Notes: generated by a model from the sequence alone, not told the origin. A stretch of DNA of 64,000 bases from Croceibacterium aestuarii (GCF_030657335.1 NZ_CP131039.1:3240501-3304500), one strand, 5' to 3'. Positions 52,758 to 63,284 are shown, counted from the stretch's first letter. Numbers and translations: made by a program.

Positions 52758-55700
52758 TCTTCTTCTCCTTCTGTAGAACTGGACCGTATGGTCCGGGGAC
52801 GCCGCATCAGCAGGAAGGCGGCGGGAAGCACGAACATCGACAGCAGCGGCGCGGTGATCATGCCGCCGATCATCGGCGCGGCGATCCGGCTCATCACCTC
52901 CGATCCCGCGCCGGTGCCGATCAGGATCGGGAACAGGCCGGCAAGAATGACTCCAACCGTCATCGCCTTGGGCCGCACCCGCAGCAGCGCGCCTTCGCGG
53001 ATCGCCTCGTCGACCTGCTCGGCCGAGGGGTTGGCCGGCCGCTCCTGCAGTGCGCCCTTCAGGTAGATCAGCATGACCACGCCGAACTCGGCGGATACGC
53101 CCGCCAGCGCGATGAACCCCACCGCAGTCGCGACCGACTGGTTGTAGCCGAGCAGGTAGAGTAGCCAGAAGCCGCCGGTCAGCGCGAACGGCAGCGTCCC
53201 CATGATCAGCAGCGCTTCGTCGAAGCGGCGGAAGATCAGGTAGAGCAGCAGGAAGATGATCGCGAGCGTCGCGGGTACGACGATCTTCATCCGCTCGGCC
53301 GCGCGGGTCAGATACTCGAACTGACCGGCGTAGGCGACGCTCACGCCCGCGGGCAGATCGACCTCTGCACCGATCCTGTCCTGCAGATCGCTCACTACCG
53401 AGGTGAGGTCGCGCCCGCGCACGTCGACATAGACATAGCTGGTCGGCCGTCCCTGCTCGCTCTTGAGCATCGGCGGTCCGCTGCTGACGCCGATCCGGGC
53501 CACGCTGCCCAGGGTGATCTGCTGACCCGACGGTGTCAGGACCGGCAAGGCCCTGATTTCATCGACGCTGTCGCGGATCTCGCGCGGATAGCGCACGTTG
53601 ACCGGATAGCGCGCCAGACCTTCGACCGTGCGCGCGACATTGGCCCCGCCGATCGCGCCCGACACGATCGTCTGGACATCGGCGATACTGAGGCCGTAGC
53701 GGGCCGCCGCGAGGCGATCGATCTCGACATCCACATAGCGCCCGCCGGACAATCGCTCGGCGAGTGCCGAACTCACGCCCGGCACCTGCTTGGCGACCTG
53801 TTCGATCTCCTGCGCCACCCGGTCGATCTCCTTGAGGTTTTCACCTGAGACCTTGACCCCGATCGGGCTCTTGATCCCGGTTGCCAGCATGTCGATGCGA
53901 TTGCGGATCGGCGGCACCCAGATATTGGCGAGGCCCGGCACCCGCACCGTCCGGTCGAGCTCGTCGATCAGCTTGTCGGGGGTCATGCCCTCGCGCCACT
54001 GCGCGCGCGGCTTGAAGCGGATGGTCGTCTCGAACATCGTCAGCGGGGCCGGATCGGTGGCGGTGTCGGCGCGGCCCGCCTTGCCGAACACGGTGTCGAC
54101 TTCGGGCACCGACTTGATCAGCCGGTCGGTCCGCTGGAGCAGCGCGGACGCCTGTCCCGGCGACAGGCCCGGCAGCGCGGTCGGCATGTAGAGCAGGTCG
54201 CCTTCATCGAGCGGCGGGAGAAACTCTCCGCCCAGCCGGCTCAGCGGAATCGCCGCGGTCAGGAACACCAGTCCTGCCATGATCAGCGTGACCTTGGGCC
54301 TGCGCATGACCCAGTCCAGGCCCGGCCGATAGGCGCGGGTCAGTCCGCGGTTGATGGGATTGCGCTCCTCAGGCGGAATCTTGCCGCGGATCATCCAGCC
54401 CATGAGCACGGGCACGAGCGTGATCGACAGGATCGCGGCACCCGCCATCGCGTAGGTCTTGGTGAAGGCGAGCGGTGCGAACAGCCGCCCTTCCTGCGCC
54501 TGGAGCGTGAACACCGGAATGAAGGACAAAGTGATGATCAGCAGGCTGTAGAACAGCGCCGGCCCGACTTCCTTTGCGGCATCGCCAATGACGCGCCAGC
54601 GTTCATCGCCCGCAAGTACGCCATCGGGGTTTGCATGCGTCCAGCGTTCCAGGTGCTTGTGCGCGTTCTCGATCATCACGATCGCCGCATCGACCATCGC
54701 GCCGATCGCGATGGCGATGCCGCCCAGCGACATGATGTTGGCGTTCACCCCCTGGAAGCGCATCACGATGAATGCGGCGAGCACGCCCAGCGGCAAGGTC
54801 ACGATGGCGACCAGAGCCGAGCGCACATGCCACAGGAACAGGGCGCAGATCAGACCGACGACGATGAACTCCTCCGCCAGCTTGTGCGTCAGGTTCTCGA
54901 CCGAAGCATCGATGAGCTTCGACCGGTCGTAAGTGGTGACGATGTCGACGCCCTCGGGCAGGCTCTTCTTGAGCACCTCGAGCCTGGCTTCGACCGCGGC
55001 GATCGCCGAGCGTGCGTCGGCGCCCTGCCGGAGAATGACCACGCCGCCCGCGACCTCGCCCTGGCCGTTGAGCTCGGCTATCCCGCGCCGCAGCTCGGGC
55101 CCGATCTGGATTGTGGCGACATCGCCGAGCGTGACCGGAATCCCGCCTCCCGCGACCCGCAACGGGATGGCGCGGAAGTCGGCGAGATTGCTCAGGTACC
55201 CCGACGAGCGCACCATGTACTCGGCCTCGCCCATCTCGATCACCGACCCGCCGGCTTCCTGGTTGGCGGCGCGGATCGCCTTGACCACGTCGGCGTGGGT
55301 CACTCCCAGCGACGCCATCCGGTAGGGTTCGAGCACGACCTGGTACTGCTTGACCATGCCGCCAATGCTGGCGACCTCGGCGATGCCGGGAATGGTCTTG
55401 AGCTCGTAGCGCAGGAACCAGTCCTGGAGACTGCGCAGGCCCGCAAGATCGTTGCCGCCGGTGCGGTCGACCAGCGCGTATTCGTAGATCCAGCCGACAC
55501 CCGTGGCGTCGGGGCCGAGCGCGCTCGTCACGCCTTCGGGCAGCCGACCCTGTACCTGATTGAGATATTCGAGCACGCGCGAGCGCGCCCAGTATAGGTC
55601 GGTTCCGTCCTCGAAGATCACGTAGACGTAGCTGTCGCCGAAGAACGAATAGCCGCGCACCGTCTTGGCGCCGGGGACCGACAGCATCGTCGTGGCGAGC

Positions 55701-55903
55701 GGATAGGTGACCTGGTCCTCGACCAGTCGGGGCGCCTGCCCGGGATAGTTCGAGCGAATGACGACCTGGACGTCGGACAGGTCCGGCAGCGCATCGACAG
55801 GCGTGGTTCGCACCGCCCAGAAGCCGGCGAGAGCAATCGCGACCGAGGCCAGAACGATGAACAGCCGGTTGGCGATCGAGCCTTCGATGATGCGGGCGAT
55901 CAT
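52736..55903 (-). CDS. cusA: Heavy-metal RND efflux pump CusA
   Basis: A 1055-residue inner-membrane RND transporter. Heavy-metal-efflux features are [20 protein letters not shown], the [20 protein letters not shown] porter start, [37 protein letters not shown] and [20 protein letters not shown] (Met-containing periplasmic site). It exports Cu(I)/Ag(I) through CusCBA. The start overlaps the cusB stop by ATGA. Part of a cusC-cusB-cusA-cusF unit. Confidence 0.92.
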   Translation of the reverse strand: MIARIIEGSIANRLFIVLASVAIALAGFWAVRTTPVDALPDLSDVQVVIRSNYPGQAPRLVEDQVTYPLATTMLSVPGAKTVRGYSFFGDSYVYVIFEDGTDLYWARSRVLEYLNQVQGRLPEGVTSALGPDATGVGWIYEYALVDRTGGNDLAGLRSLQDWFLRYELKTIPGIAEVASIGGMVKQYQVVLEPYRMASLGVTHADVVKAIRAANQEAGGSVIEMGEAEYMVRSSGYLSNLADFRAIPLRVAGGGIPVTLGDVATIQIGPELRRGIAELNGQGEVAGGVVILRQGADARSAIAAVEARLEVLKKSLPEGVDIVTTYDRSKLIDASVENLTHKLAEEFIVVGLICALFLWHVRSALVAIVTLPLGVLAAFIVMRFQGVNANIMSLGGIAIAIGAMVDAAIVMIENAHKHLERWTHANPDGVLAGDERWRVIGDAAKEVGPALFYSLLIITLSFIPVFTLQAQEGRLFAPLAFTKTYAMAGAAILSITLVPVLMGWMIRGKIPPEERNPINRGLTRAYRPGLDWVMRRPKVTLIMAGLVFLTAAIPLSRLGGEFLPPLDEGDLLYMPTALPGLSPGQASALLQRTDRLIKSVPEVDTVFGKAGRADTATDPAPLTMFETTIRFKPRAQWREGMTPDKLIDELDRTVRVPGLANIWVPPIRNRIDMLATGIKSPIGVKVSGENLKEIDRVAQEIEQVAKQVPGVSSALAERLSGGRYVDVEIDRLAAARYGLSIADVQTIVSGAIGGANVARTVEGLARYPVNVRYPREIRDSVDEIRALPVLTPSGQQITLGSVARIGVSSGPPMLKSEQGRPTSYVYVDVRGRDLTSVVSDLQDRIGAEVDLPAGVSVAYAGQFEYLTRAAERMKIVVPATLAIIFLLLYLIFRRFDEALLIMGTLPFALTGGFWLLYLLGYNQSVATAVGFIALAGVSAEFGVVMLIYLKGALQERPANPSAEQVDEAIREGALLRVRPKAMTVGVILAGLFPILIGTGAGSEVMSRIAAPMIGGMITAPLLSMFVLPAAFLLMRRPRTIRSSSTEGEEECVLQPS

Positions 55904-57429
55904 CGGCTGTTCGTCTTCGTGATGGCAGTAATGCGTGGGCTCTTGTCCTCTTGCACGAACCGGAAGCTGACGGTGTCGCCGGGCTTGAGGCCGCGCAGCT
56001 GCGTCGGTCCCCGGGCCGCAAACGTCATCGTCATCGCCGGCCAACCGAGCGCTTCCACCGGACCATGGCGCAAGGTTACGCTACGCGCGGTAATCGCCTG
56101 GATAGTGCCGCGCGCGCTGTAGCTTGTAGGACCGTTCGCGCGCTCCTGCTCTGCGTCCTTTGCCGGCGACGGAGACGGTGCCTCGTCGATTCCGCGGACG
56201 TCCAGCCCCGCCAGACTCGCTTCGGAATCGAGCAGGAACTGGCCCGAGGTGATCACCTTTTCACCCGGCGCGAGGCCGGCGAGCACTTCGATCCTGCCGT
56301 TCGCCTCGCGTCCGATGCGCACTTCGGCGGGGCGATAGCCCCCGCGCTGCTGCGCCAGCATCACCAGTGTGCGCTCTCCAGTGCGGATGACCGCTTCGGA
56401 CGGGATCAGCACCGCCTCGCGCCGCGCGGGCGAGAGCGACACTTGCGCGAACATGCCCGGTCGCAGCCGCAGGTCGGGATTGCGCAGCTCGGCGCGGACG
56501 GTGAGGGTGCGGCTCTGCGCCTGCGCACTGGGCAGGATGGCGGTGATCCGGCCGGCGAATTTCTCGCCCGGGAAAGCCGTCAGTGTCGCGCTCAGCGGCT
56601 GCCCCACCCGTACATCCCCGGCGAGAATCTCCGGAACCGCCGCTTCCAGCCAGATTGGGTTGAGGCCGGTGATCTCGGCGAGGGTCTGGCCGACGGAGAC
56701 GCTCATGCCCGGCCGAACGCCCAGCATGGTGACAGCGCCCGACGAGGGCGCGGTGATCGTGATGGTCGAACGCGGACTGCCGCTACGCGCGACCGAGTTA
56801 ATCACGCCGTCGGGCATGCCGAGGAGCCGCATCCGCTCGCGCGCCGCGCGGGTCAGCGCTGCGTCACCGGTTGCGGCAACTGCGAGGTACTCGCGCTGCG
56901 CGCCGCCCCACTCGGGGATCAGCAGATCGACCAGCGGCGTTCCCTGGCGGATGATATCGTCGGGGGCGATGCCGTAGGTGCGCTGCACGAAACCGCTCGC
57001 CCGTGGCTGCACGGTCGATACCTCACGCGCGTTGTACGCGAGCGTGCCGGTCACATTCGTCTCGGGCTCGAGCACTCCGAACTCGGCCTGCGCGGTGCGC
57101 ACGCCGAAGTTCTGCACCAGCGTGGGATCGATGCTGACCCCGCCCGCGCTCGCCGCGTCCCCGCCGGTGCATTTCGCCACCAGCTGCATGTCCATGAAGG
57201 GCGATTTGCCCGGCTTGTCGAAGTGCTGGTCGGGCTTCATCGGGTCATACCAGTACGCCACCTGCTCGCAGCCGGATTCGGCTGCGGCCTTGCCGTCGCC
57301 GGGATTGCCGCCCGGCTCCTGGCCGAGCGTGGCAAGGCCGTAACCGGCGCCAAGGCTCACGAGCGCGATCCCGGCGGCAAGCGTGTAGGACTTCTGACGC
57401 AGTGTCAGGCGTTGCCAGGCGGCCTTCAT
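55900..57429 (-). CDS. cusB: CusB membrane-fusion protein with fused CusF domain
   Basis: A 509-residue periplasmic adaptor. In order: membrane anchor ([20 protein letters not shown]), a metal-binding module ([26 protein letters not shown]), the HlyD-type body ([42 protein letters not shown]) and at the C-terminus a CusF domain ([20 protein letters not shown]). A second separate CusF follows cusA. The start overlaps the cusC stop (TAATG). Confidence 0.92.
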   Translation of the reverse strand: MKAAWQRLTLRQKSYTLAAGIALVSLGAGYGLATLGQEPGGNPGDGKAAAESGCEQVAYWYDPMKPDQHFDKPGKSPFMDMQLVAKCTGGDAASAGGVSIDPTLVQNFGVRTAQAEFGVLEPETNVTGTLAYNAREVSTVQPRASGFVQRTYGIAPDDIIRQGTPLVDLLIPEWGGAQREYLAVAATGDAALTRAARERMRLLGMPDGVINSVARSGSPRSTITITAPSSGAVTMLGVRPGMSVSVGQTLAEITGLNPIWLEAAVPEILAGDVRVGQPLSATLTAFPGEKFAGRITAILPSAQAQSRTLTVRAELRNPDLRLRPGMFAQVSLSPARREAVLIPSEAVIRTGERTLVMLAQQRGGYRPAEVRIGREANGRIEVLAGLAPGEKVITSGQFLLDSEASLAGLDVRGIDEAPSPSPAKDAEQERANGPTSYSARGTIQAITARSVTLRHGPVEALGWPAMTMTFAARGPTQLRGLKPGDTVSFRFVQEDKSPRITAITKTNSR

Positions 57430-58661
57430 TACATGTGCTCCCGGTAGGTGAGTCGCAGTTTGGCGGCGGCTGCAACGGTCGCCTCCTCGCGCTCGAGGAT
57501 TTCAAGTTCGAGCAGCGCCAGCGCGGTCTTGGCCGAAACGACATCGATCAGTTCGGCGCGGCCGGCGGCGAAGCTGGCGGTTTCGAGGTCCGCCCGATCG
57601 CGGGCCAGAGGCAACAGCTCCTCGCGCGCGCGCTGCCATTGCCGGGCCGCGCTGCGCCAGGCCGCGAGGTCGGCGGCGAACTGCGCTTCGAGCGCGCGCA
57701 GCATGTCGGCCCGCTCGGCGCGAGCCGCCGCCGCCTGCGCTTCGGCCGCGGCTATGCGCGGCTCCTGCCGCCGACCGGCGAAGATCGGCAAGGTCACCGA
57801 ACCCATGACCGAGACCACGCTTCCGAAATCGGGGTTGCGCCGGCCAAGGCTCACGTTGACGCCGAAGTCAGGCCGCTTGTCCGCACGGGCAAGGTCGATC
57901 GCGGCTCTCGCGCGACCTTCGGCCGCATCGGCCAGGATGATCTCTGGGTTTCGCGAAAGCGTCGCCCGCAGCGTCCCGGGATCGATGTCGGCCGATGGGA
58001 CTGGCCCTTCGGCGACGGGTTCGGTCCCCGCGATGTACCGCCTCAGGCGGGCCTGCGCCGCTTCCCGGTCGGCTTCGATCCGGGTCCGCGCATCGTCGAT
58101 GTCGAGCAATGCGCGGCGTATTTCCAGACTCTGCGCGGGACGCGCCGAGCCGGCCGCCACGGCGCTGCGTGCAACGGGGACCAGCTTTTCCAAATCGTCC
58201 TGGGCCTTGGTGGCGAGCGCCAGTCGCTGCTGGGCATATGCGAGCGAGATCCAGGCTTCGCCGGTTTCGATCCGAACCATGTGTTCGGTGTGGGCCAATC
58301 GGGCATCGGCCACGCGGATGTCCGAGTCCGCGACTCCCGTCCTGGCGTGGCGCTTGGCGAGATTGGGGAAGTCCTGCTCCACCCCGACCTGGACCTGCGT
58401 CGGAAGCTGCCGGTCGAGATCGAACGCAGCCGGTCCGGTGACCGGCAAGTTGACGATGCCGGCGCGCAACCGCGGGTCGGGCAGTTCGCCGGCCGCTTCC
58501 GCGGTCCTCTCCAGGGCCTCGATCTCGAGCTCGCGCGCCTGCAGCACGGGCTGCTGCGTTTGCGCTGCCCGCAATGCCTCATCGTAGCCGACCGACTGCG
58601 CCTGGGCAGCCTGCGCGGCAAACGCGGCTGCCACGGGCAGCCAGCAAATGCGCCAAAACAT
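57429..58661 (-). CDS. cusC: CusC-like TolC family outer-membrane factor
   Basis: A 410-residue outer-membrane channel of the tripartite pump. After the signal (FWRICWLPVAAAFAAQAAQA) it has long heptad-rich helices with ELPDPRLRAGIVNLPV, GVEQDFPNLAKRHAR, and the second half SVTLPIFAGRRQEPRIAAAE. Unlike OprM-type proteins there is no lipidation Cys. First gene of cusCBAF; a small exported protein lies upstream on the same strand. Confidence 0.88.
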   Translation of the reverse strand: MFWRICWLPVAAAFAAQAAQAQSVGYDEALRAAQTQQPVLQARELEIEALERTAEAAGELPDPRLRAGIVNLPVTGPAAFDLDRQLPTQVQVGVEQDFPNLAKRHARTGVADSDIRVADARLAHTEHMVRIETGEAWISLAYAQQRLALATKAQDDLEKLVPVARSAVAAGSARPAQSLEIRRALLDIDDARTRIEADREAAQARLRRYIAGTEPVAEGPVPSADIDPGTLRATLSRNPEIILADAAEGRARAAIDLARADKRPDFGVNVSLGRRNPDFGSVVSVMGSVTLPIFAGRRQEPRIAAAEAQAAAARAERADMLRALEAQFAADLAAWRSAARQWQRAREELLPLARDRADLETASFAAGRAELIDVVSAKTALALLELEILEREEATVAAAAKLRLTYREHM

Positions 58662-58798
58662 GAGATAAACCTCACTCGTTCAGAGCGGACCGGGAAGACG
58701 ATTGGCGTCAGCAGCGTCGGCCGCAAGGACCGGTCAGACGCAGTCGTCCGCCCAGCTCGCGATCCGGCGCATCGCGCATCGCGCGGCGCCGTTCGAAA

Positions 58799-59176
58799 CT
58801 AGACGGTGAGGTAGGTTTGGGGAGGGGGCGACTCCGGACGCGCGGGCTCGCTTTCGAGCCGCACTGCGCTCGCAAGTCCGTAGATCCGGGCGGCTGGAAG
58901 CGGGGTCGCCTGGGCCGCTCCGGTATCGGGCAGCGCAAGCGGTGGCAGGCAGTTCATGGCGATCAGACACTCGAGCGTCATGTCGGGGCAAGAGCCCTTG
59001 TGATCGGAGGAGTCCGCCATGCCCTTCATACGGTGCCCGGACATCGCCTGCTCAGCGTGAGCGCAATCGCCCATCGTCGCCATTTCGGCCTGGGGCACCG
59101 CCGCGGCATTGGCCGCGACCTGGACGAACAGTCCGAAGCCGAAACAAACCAGAGCCAGGGCGCGCAGGAACTTCAC
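58799..59176 (-). CDS. Small exported Cys/His/Met protein of unknown function
   Basis: A 125-residue protein with signal peptide (FLRALALVCFGFGLFVQVAA) and segments MGDCAHAEQAMSGHRMKGMA, HKGSCPDMTLECLIAMNCLP. The clustered Cys, His and Met residues suit copper binding. The GTG start is the only usable one near the signal. It lies 137 bases upstream of cusC on the same strand and probably belongs to that operon. No family name recognised. Confidence 0.65.
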   Translation of the reverse strand: MKFLRALALVCFGFGLFVQVAANAAAVPQAEMATMGDCAHAEQAMSGHRMKGMADSSDHKGSCPDMTLECLIAMNCLPPLALPDTGAAQATPLPAARIYGLASAVRLESEPARPESPPPQTYLTV

Positions 59177-59344
59177 CCCGGCGCGATAGACCGGGCATCC
59201 GGCAAGAGCAAGGCGAACACGATCCGGTTTGCGGCAGGTCGGCGCCGATCGGGACGTTTTCGTTCGATCCGGGGGCGGGTCATGCAGCGCGAGAGCGGCG
59301 GCTGAATCGCGCCGTAGGTCCGAATCGGCCAGGAAAGCAGCGCA

Positions 59345-61303
59345 TCAGTCTGCGGCCACGCGGCGACGATTGGCCGCAAAGCCGAGGACAAGCGCGAGAA
59401 GGACGAGAATCTGAGCCGCGACCGTCTCGAGCGTGGGGAACAGGCCGACGATCGAAAGTCGCGGCACGAACGAGAGGGGTGCGATATCGATCCAGCCTGC
59501 CTCCTGCAATGCGGCGACACCCTTGCCCGCGAGCACCACTGTCAACGCGGCCATCAGCCAGGAGCTGTAGCGGAAGAAACTGGCGATCGGCAGTTGCCGG
59601 CTGTACCGCAGCATCGCCCACGCGAGGCCGGCGAGCACGAGCACGGCGGCGACCGTTCCAGCAAGCATTGCCCCTCCGTTGCCCTGCGACCACAAGGCGG
59701 CAAAGAACAGGATCGTCTCGAACACCTCGCGGTATACGACGACGAAGGCGAGGCCGAACAGCAACCAGCCCGACTGGCCGCCGAGGGCCTTGGCGAGCTT
59801 TTCCTGAATATACTTCTGCCACTGGCCGGCCTGCGCCTTGCCGTGCATCCAGATGCCCACCGACAGCAGCACGACCGCGGCAAACAGGGAGCCGAACCCT
59901 TCGGTCAGCTCGCGGCTCGCGCCGCTGATGCCGATCGCATAGGTGGCTACCAGCCAGGTCGCTCCTCCGGCAACGAGAGCGCTCGTCCAGCCGCCGTGGA
60001 CGTAGCGCAACACGTCCTTGCGGTCGGCCTTCTCCAGAAACGCCAGCATCGCCACGACGATGAGCAGCGCTTCGAGGCCTTCGCGCAACAGGACGGCAAA
60101 GGCGCCGGCGAACGTGGTGACGGCGCTCGACGCGCCGGGCGCGAGGGCGCGCTCGGCGTCATCGAGGAGCGTATCGATTGCTCCCGCCTGCGTCGCCAGG
60201 GCATCGGGCGCTATTCCGTCGCCGATCGCTGCCCGGAAGGCGCCCATGCGCGTCTCGATATTCGCCATCAGTCCGGCGTCCTTGGCGCTGAGCAGCGGCT
60301 CGATGGGTTCGAAGCCGTCGAGATAGGCCGACAGGGCGAGCGCCTTGGCCCGTTTCCTGTCTCCGGAGCGGTAGGCGTCGACGCTTTCGCCGAGCCTGGC
60401 GCGGGTTGTGGCGATGGCTTTGCCGGCATCGCCCGAAGCCCGCGCCGTCAGGGCTTCGGAATGGGCGCGGAGATAGGCCATGACGGCATCGGCCCGCGCC
60501 TGTCCGATCTGCTCGCCCAGCGCTTCGGGGGTGGTCGTGACCAGAGCCTTGAGATCGGGAATTCTCGCGCGAATGTCCGCGCTGCTCTGCCACAACGTTT
60601 CGCCGCGGCGCACATCGGCCTGCGAAAAGGCGAACTCCCCGGCGCGGAAGGCGAGCGCCCAGCGATCCTCGGCAGGGAGGTCGCCAAAGCTCTGCATCGC
60701 GGTGCCGTCGATCCCTTGCGAGATGACCTGCTCCAGTGCCGCGAGGCTGCGCTTGCGCGCGCGGGCAGTGTCGGTGAACGCAACCGGCGGTGTTTCGAGC
60801 CCGGCAGCACCTGGCCCCTTGCCGTTCCCGCTCGCGCCATGGCAGGCGGCGCAGTTATCGGCGAAGAGAGCCGCACCGCGCGCTATGTCCGGCGCCGTCG
60901 TAGGCGCGACCGGGACGGGATAGGCCTCGAGCAGCACGCCGGAGATCGTGTGGGAGGTCGAAGCTATCCGCGCCGCCGGAGCTTTCGCGGCGATCTGGTC
61001 GCGCAGCGCGCGCGCCTCGCGAACGAGTTCGGCCTTCCGCGGCCGTTCGGGCAGTTGATCGATCTCATCCGCGATCGTGGCCGCGAACTCCTGCATCTCG
61101 GCATATTCGCCGTCGCTGGTGATCTTGCCCCCCGACACCGCGCCCTCGTAGTCGACCGCGATGTAATCGAGGAGCTTCCAGGTCGTACCAACCCGTTGTG
61201 CTGTCGCCGGTTCGAGCGCCTGGGCTGCCGCAGGCGAGGCCATGAGCCCCGATGCTACGACAATGAGAAGGACTGCCAGAAATCCGCCCAGACGGCGCAC
61301 CAT
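59345..61303 (-). CDS. Cytochrome c--FTR1 fusion permease, PbrT-like
   Basis: A 652-residue exported protein. A periplasmic N-terminal part contains a cytochrome c site (CAACHGASGNGKG) and the C-terminal half is an FTR1-type iron permease of about seven helices with REGLEALLIVVAML and REVFETILFF, the two REGLE-type metal motifs. Lead-uptake protein PbrT of Cupriavidus has this composition. The promoter just upstream has a MerR-type 19-base spacer; its predicted transcript start makes ATG 61303 a better start than ATG 61327, which would be leaderless. Confidence 0.87.
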   Translation of the reverse strand: MVRRLGGFLAVLLIVVASGLMASPAAAQALEPATAQRVGTTWKLLDYIAVDYEGAVSGGKITSDGEYAEMQEFAATIADEIDQLPERPRKAELVREARALRDQIAAKAPAARIASTSHTISGVLLEAYPVPVAPTTAPDIARGAALFADNCAACHGASGNGKGPGAAGLETPPVAFTDTARARKRSLAALEQVISQGIDGTAMQSFGDLPAEDRWALAFRAGEFAFSQADVRRGETLWQSSADIRARIPDLKALVTTTPEALGEQIGQARADAVMAYLRAHSEALTARASGDAGKAIATTRARLGESVDAYRSGDRKRAKALALSAYLDGFEPIEPLLSAKDAGLMANIETRMGAFRAAIGDGIAPDALATQAGAIDTLLDDAERALAPGASSAVTTFAGAFAVLLREGLEALLIVVAMLAFLEKADRKDVLRYVHGGWTSALVAGGATWLVATYAIGISGASRELTEGFGSLFAAVVLLSVGIWMHGKAQAGQWQKYIQEKLAKALGGQSGWLLFGLAFVVVYREVFETILFFAALWSQGNGGAMLAGTVAAVLVLAGLAWAMLRYSRQLPIASFFRYSSWLMAALTVVLAGKGVAALQEAGWIDIAPLSFVPRLSIVGLFPTLETVAAQILVLLALVLGFAANRRRVAAD

Positions 61304-61333
61304 GCGATTCGATCCGAGATTCGTCATGTGGCG

Positions 61334-61364
61334 CGCATACACCCTGTAGCCGCTACAGGGTCAA
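61334..61364 (-). promoter_or_regulatory. MerR-type promoter of the FTR1 gene
   Basis: On the minus strand -35 TTGACC (61364-61359), a 19-base spacer and -10 TATGCG (61339-61334). The spacer region carries a perfect dyad ACCCTGTAG-CCG-CTACAGGGT (61341-61361). Long spacers with such a dyad are the hallmark of MerR-family activation; the half-sites resemble those of CadR/PbrR promoters. Confidence 0.85.
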
Positions 61365-61366
61365 GG

Positions 61367-62029
61367 CTATTGCGACGCATTCTTAGAATGGACCTCGACC
61401 AATGTGCCGGACGAACCTGACGCTTCGGCGAGATCGCGCAGTGCATGCCTCACGATCTGCCACCCGCCCGACAGACCGAGCGCCGCCATGATCGCGGCGA
61501 CGGTGAGATCGGGCCAGGCCGTGCCGGTCCCGAATACACCCGCGGCAGCGGCAACCACGGCGATGTTGCCGATGGCGTCGTTGCGCGAGCAAATCCAGAC
61601 CGAACGCCGGTTCGCGTCGCCCGTGCGAAAACGGAACAGCATGATCGCCACCGCGCCATTGGCGATCAACGCTATGACCCCCACGACCCCCATCAGTTCG
61701 GCCCGCGGCACGGTTCCGTTCATCAGCGCGATGCCGGTCGAGACCAGCACGAACAGCCCCAGCAGCGCGAGCGTCGCGCCCTTGGCGAGCGCCGCCTTCG
61801 CGCGCCATGCAAGGACCGAACCGGCAACGCCGAGGCTGATCGCGTAATTGGCTGCATCGCCCAGGAAATCGAGCGCGTCGGCCCGCAGCGCTTGCGAGCC
61901 CGAGATCAGCCCCGCGCCAATTTCTGCCGCGAACATGGCGAGATTGATCGCCAACGCGATCCAGAGCGCCCGGCGCCACTGGGGATCGTCGGCGGGTTCA
62001 TCGCTCGGTGCGCAATCACATCCTGCCAT
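61367..62029 (-). CDS. CDF-type cation transporter, short form
   Basis: A 220-residue membrane protein with about six helices. The metal site of the CDF fold is ALRADALDFLGDAANYA, and the second is VWICSRNDAIGNIAVVA. A CDC motif at residues 4-6 could sample metal. It lacks the C-terminal cytoplasmic domain of typical CDF proteins. Promoter and leader are described separately. Probable Cd/Zn/Pb efflux. Confidence 0.85.
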   Translation of the reverse strand: MAGCDCAPSDEPADDPQWRRALWIALAINLAMFAAEIGAGLISGSQALRADALDFLGDAANYAISLGVAGSVLAWRAKAALAKGATLALLGLFVLVSTGIALMNGTVPRAELMGVVGVIALIANGAVAIMLFRFRTGDANRRSVWICSRNDAIGNIAVVAAAAGVFGTGTAWPDLTVAAIMAALGLSGGWQIVRHALRDLAEASGSSGTLVEVHSKNASQ

Positions 62030-62068
62030 TGGCGCACCTGTCGGTGTTGGAATCGGTCATGGCGCCAC

Positions 62069-62099
62069 CATATGCACCCTGAAGTCACTATAGGGTCAA
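62069..62099 (-). promoter_or_regulatory. MerR-type promoter/operator between CDF and merR genes
   Basis: Minus strand -35 TTGACC (62099-62094), 19-base spacer, -10 CATATG (62074-62069). The dyad ACCCTGAAG-TCA-CTATAGGGT (62076-62096) has two mismatched base pairs but the same 9-3-9 layout as the site upstream of the FTR1 gene. Confidence 0.85.
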
Positions 62100-62111
62100 G
62101 GGGCCGGGTCA

Positions 62112-62507
62112 ATGCGCATCGGAGAACTGGCACGCCGGACAGGCGTTCGTGTGGAAACGATCCGCTGGTATGAGAAAGCGGGGCTACTCGAAGAGCCGGG
62201 TCGCAACGCCAGCAACTACCGTGAATACGACAAGGCGTCGCTCGCCAGGCTCACCTTCATCAAGCGAGGGCGTGATCTCGGCTTCTCGCTCGATCAGGTC
62301 AGCCAGCTGATGAATCTTACGCGAAGCCCCGGGGAAGATTGTGCCAAGGTCGATGCGATCGCGGTTCAGCACCTCGCCGCGATCGACCGCAAGATTGCGG
62401 ACCTCACCGCTTTGCGGCGGGAGTTGACAGGGCTTGTGCAATCCTGCGCCGGCGGTTCGATCGGCGATTGCGATATATTGCGGGCCCTTTCGCCAGAGGG
62501 CACCTAG
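62112..62507 (+). CDS. MerR family regulator, CadR/PbrR type
   Basis: A 131-residue metal-responsive activator. The N-terminal helix-turn-helix is MRIGELARRTGVRVETIRWY, then ASNYREYDKASLARLTFIKR, a dimer helix and the metal loop. Cysteines 77, 112 and 120 match the Cd-binding set of CadR (77, 112, 119) rather than the two-Cys loop of CueR. It should bind the two dyads at 61.35 and 62.08 kb and activate the FTR1 and CDF genes with Cd, Pb or Zn. Confidence 0.92.
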   Translation: MRIGELARRTGVRVETIRWYEKAGLLEEPGRNASNYREYDKASLARLTFIKRGRDLGFSLDQVSQLMNLTRSPGEDCAKVDAIAVQHLAAIDRKIADLTALRRELTGLVQSCAGGSIGDCDILRALSPEGT

Positions 62508-62635
62508 GAATAGGCCTCGATAGATTCGTCGGCGATTTGCTCGAAGAGCGTCACGAAGCGGTTGTAGTCCTCACTTTCCAGCGTTCCGCCTACGCAAATG
62601 CGGACCAGCCCCCTGTTTTCTTCGATCTGCAGCAT
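62504..62635 (-). pseudogene. Truncated STAS/SpoIIAA-like ORF
   Basis: A 43-residue frame starting at ATG 62635 with an AGGAGAGGA ribosome site: MLQIEENRGLVRICVGGTLE, then SEDYNRFVTLFEQIAD. This is the start of a STAS/SpoIIAA-like (DUF3478 type) domain, which normally continues for about 120 residues; here it stops after the first strand-helix pair and overlaps the merR stop by four bases. Either a decayed gene end or a short functional form. Confidence 0.45.
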
Positions 62636-62915
62636 GACGGTCCTCTCCTGCCGGTGACAGCCAAAGCTCCTATGGCCTTGTCAGGGCTGTAGTTCCCGAT
62701 CTGGCGTCTTCTCATCCGATCAAAACAATTGAATACGATCGAGCTTCACGAGATCTATGTGCCGCAGATCGAAGACATCTTGTTGAGCAGACCTCGGCTT
62801 GACCCACGCGCCCACCATTCACGGCTCGAACCGGGCGATTTAATGACATTTTCAGAAGGCACCATGACTTGGCTTGTCGCTGGACGGACCGAATGTTAGG
62901 GGGCGCGTCGAGCCT

Positions 62916-63284
62916 ATGCTTATCACCCGAGGTCATTTTGCCCTGCGCCCCCTAACCATATTTCTGGCGGTGATGATGTTCGCCTTTGGAACGGTGGCCG
63001 ACGCCGCAACGTGCGGGTCCGAAGTGGGGCTGGGAGGCGGCCTGGAGGTTGCGTCCGTTGCTTATGAGGCGGAGGCGCACGGGCCCGCGAATCAGGATGG
63101 CTCCAAGGTGCCCGCAGAGCAGCATGGGCTGTGCTCGCACGGCCATTGCCACCACGGCTCGAATTGCGAACGCAGCGTCCAGGGTGCCGAAGGCCGGGAG
63201 CAAGCTGCTCTACACGTACCTGCGGCCCATCCGGTGCTGTCTTCGGTAAACCGAGATATCCTGAGCCCGCCTCCTCGAGCCTGA
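62916..63284 (+). CDS. Exported His/Cys-rich protein preceding a czc-like operon
   Basis: A 122-residue protein with signal LRPLTIFLAVMMFAFGTVAD and a His/Cys cluster (HGLCSHGHCHHGSNCERS). Small exported proteins of this kind (CzcI-like) often precede czcCBA. Similarity is in composition and position only. The next gene is a CzcC-like outer-membrane factor 63 bases downstream. Confidence 0.6.
   Translation: MLITRGHFALRPLTIFLAVMMFAFGTVADAATCGSEVGLGGGLEVASVAYEAEAHGPANQDGSKVPAEQHGLCSHGHCHHGSNCERSVQGAEGREQAALHVPAAHPVLSSVNRDILSPPPRA

Noticed and set aside
62729-62899. Plus-strand frame from TTG 62729 beginning LNTIELHEIYVPQIED
   Set aside because: It reads somewhat like protein, but lacks a ribosome site and a recognisable domain and ends in a Cys after about 56 residues; not strong enough to call.
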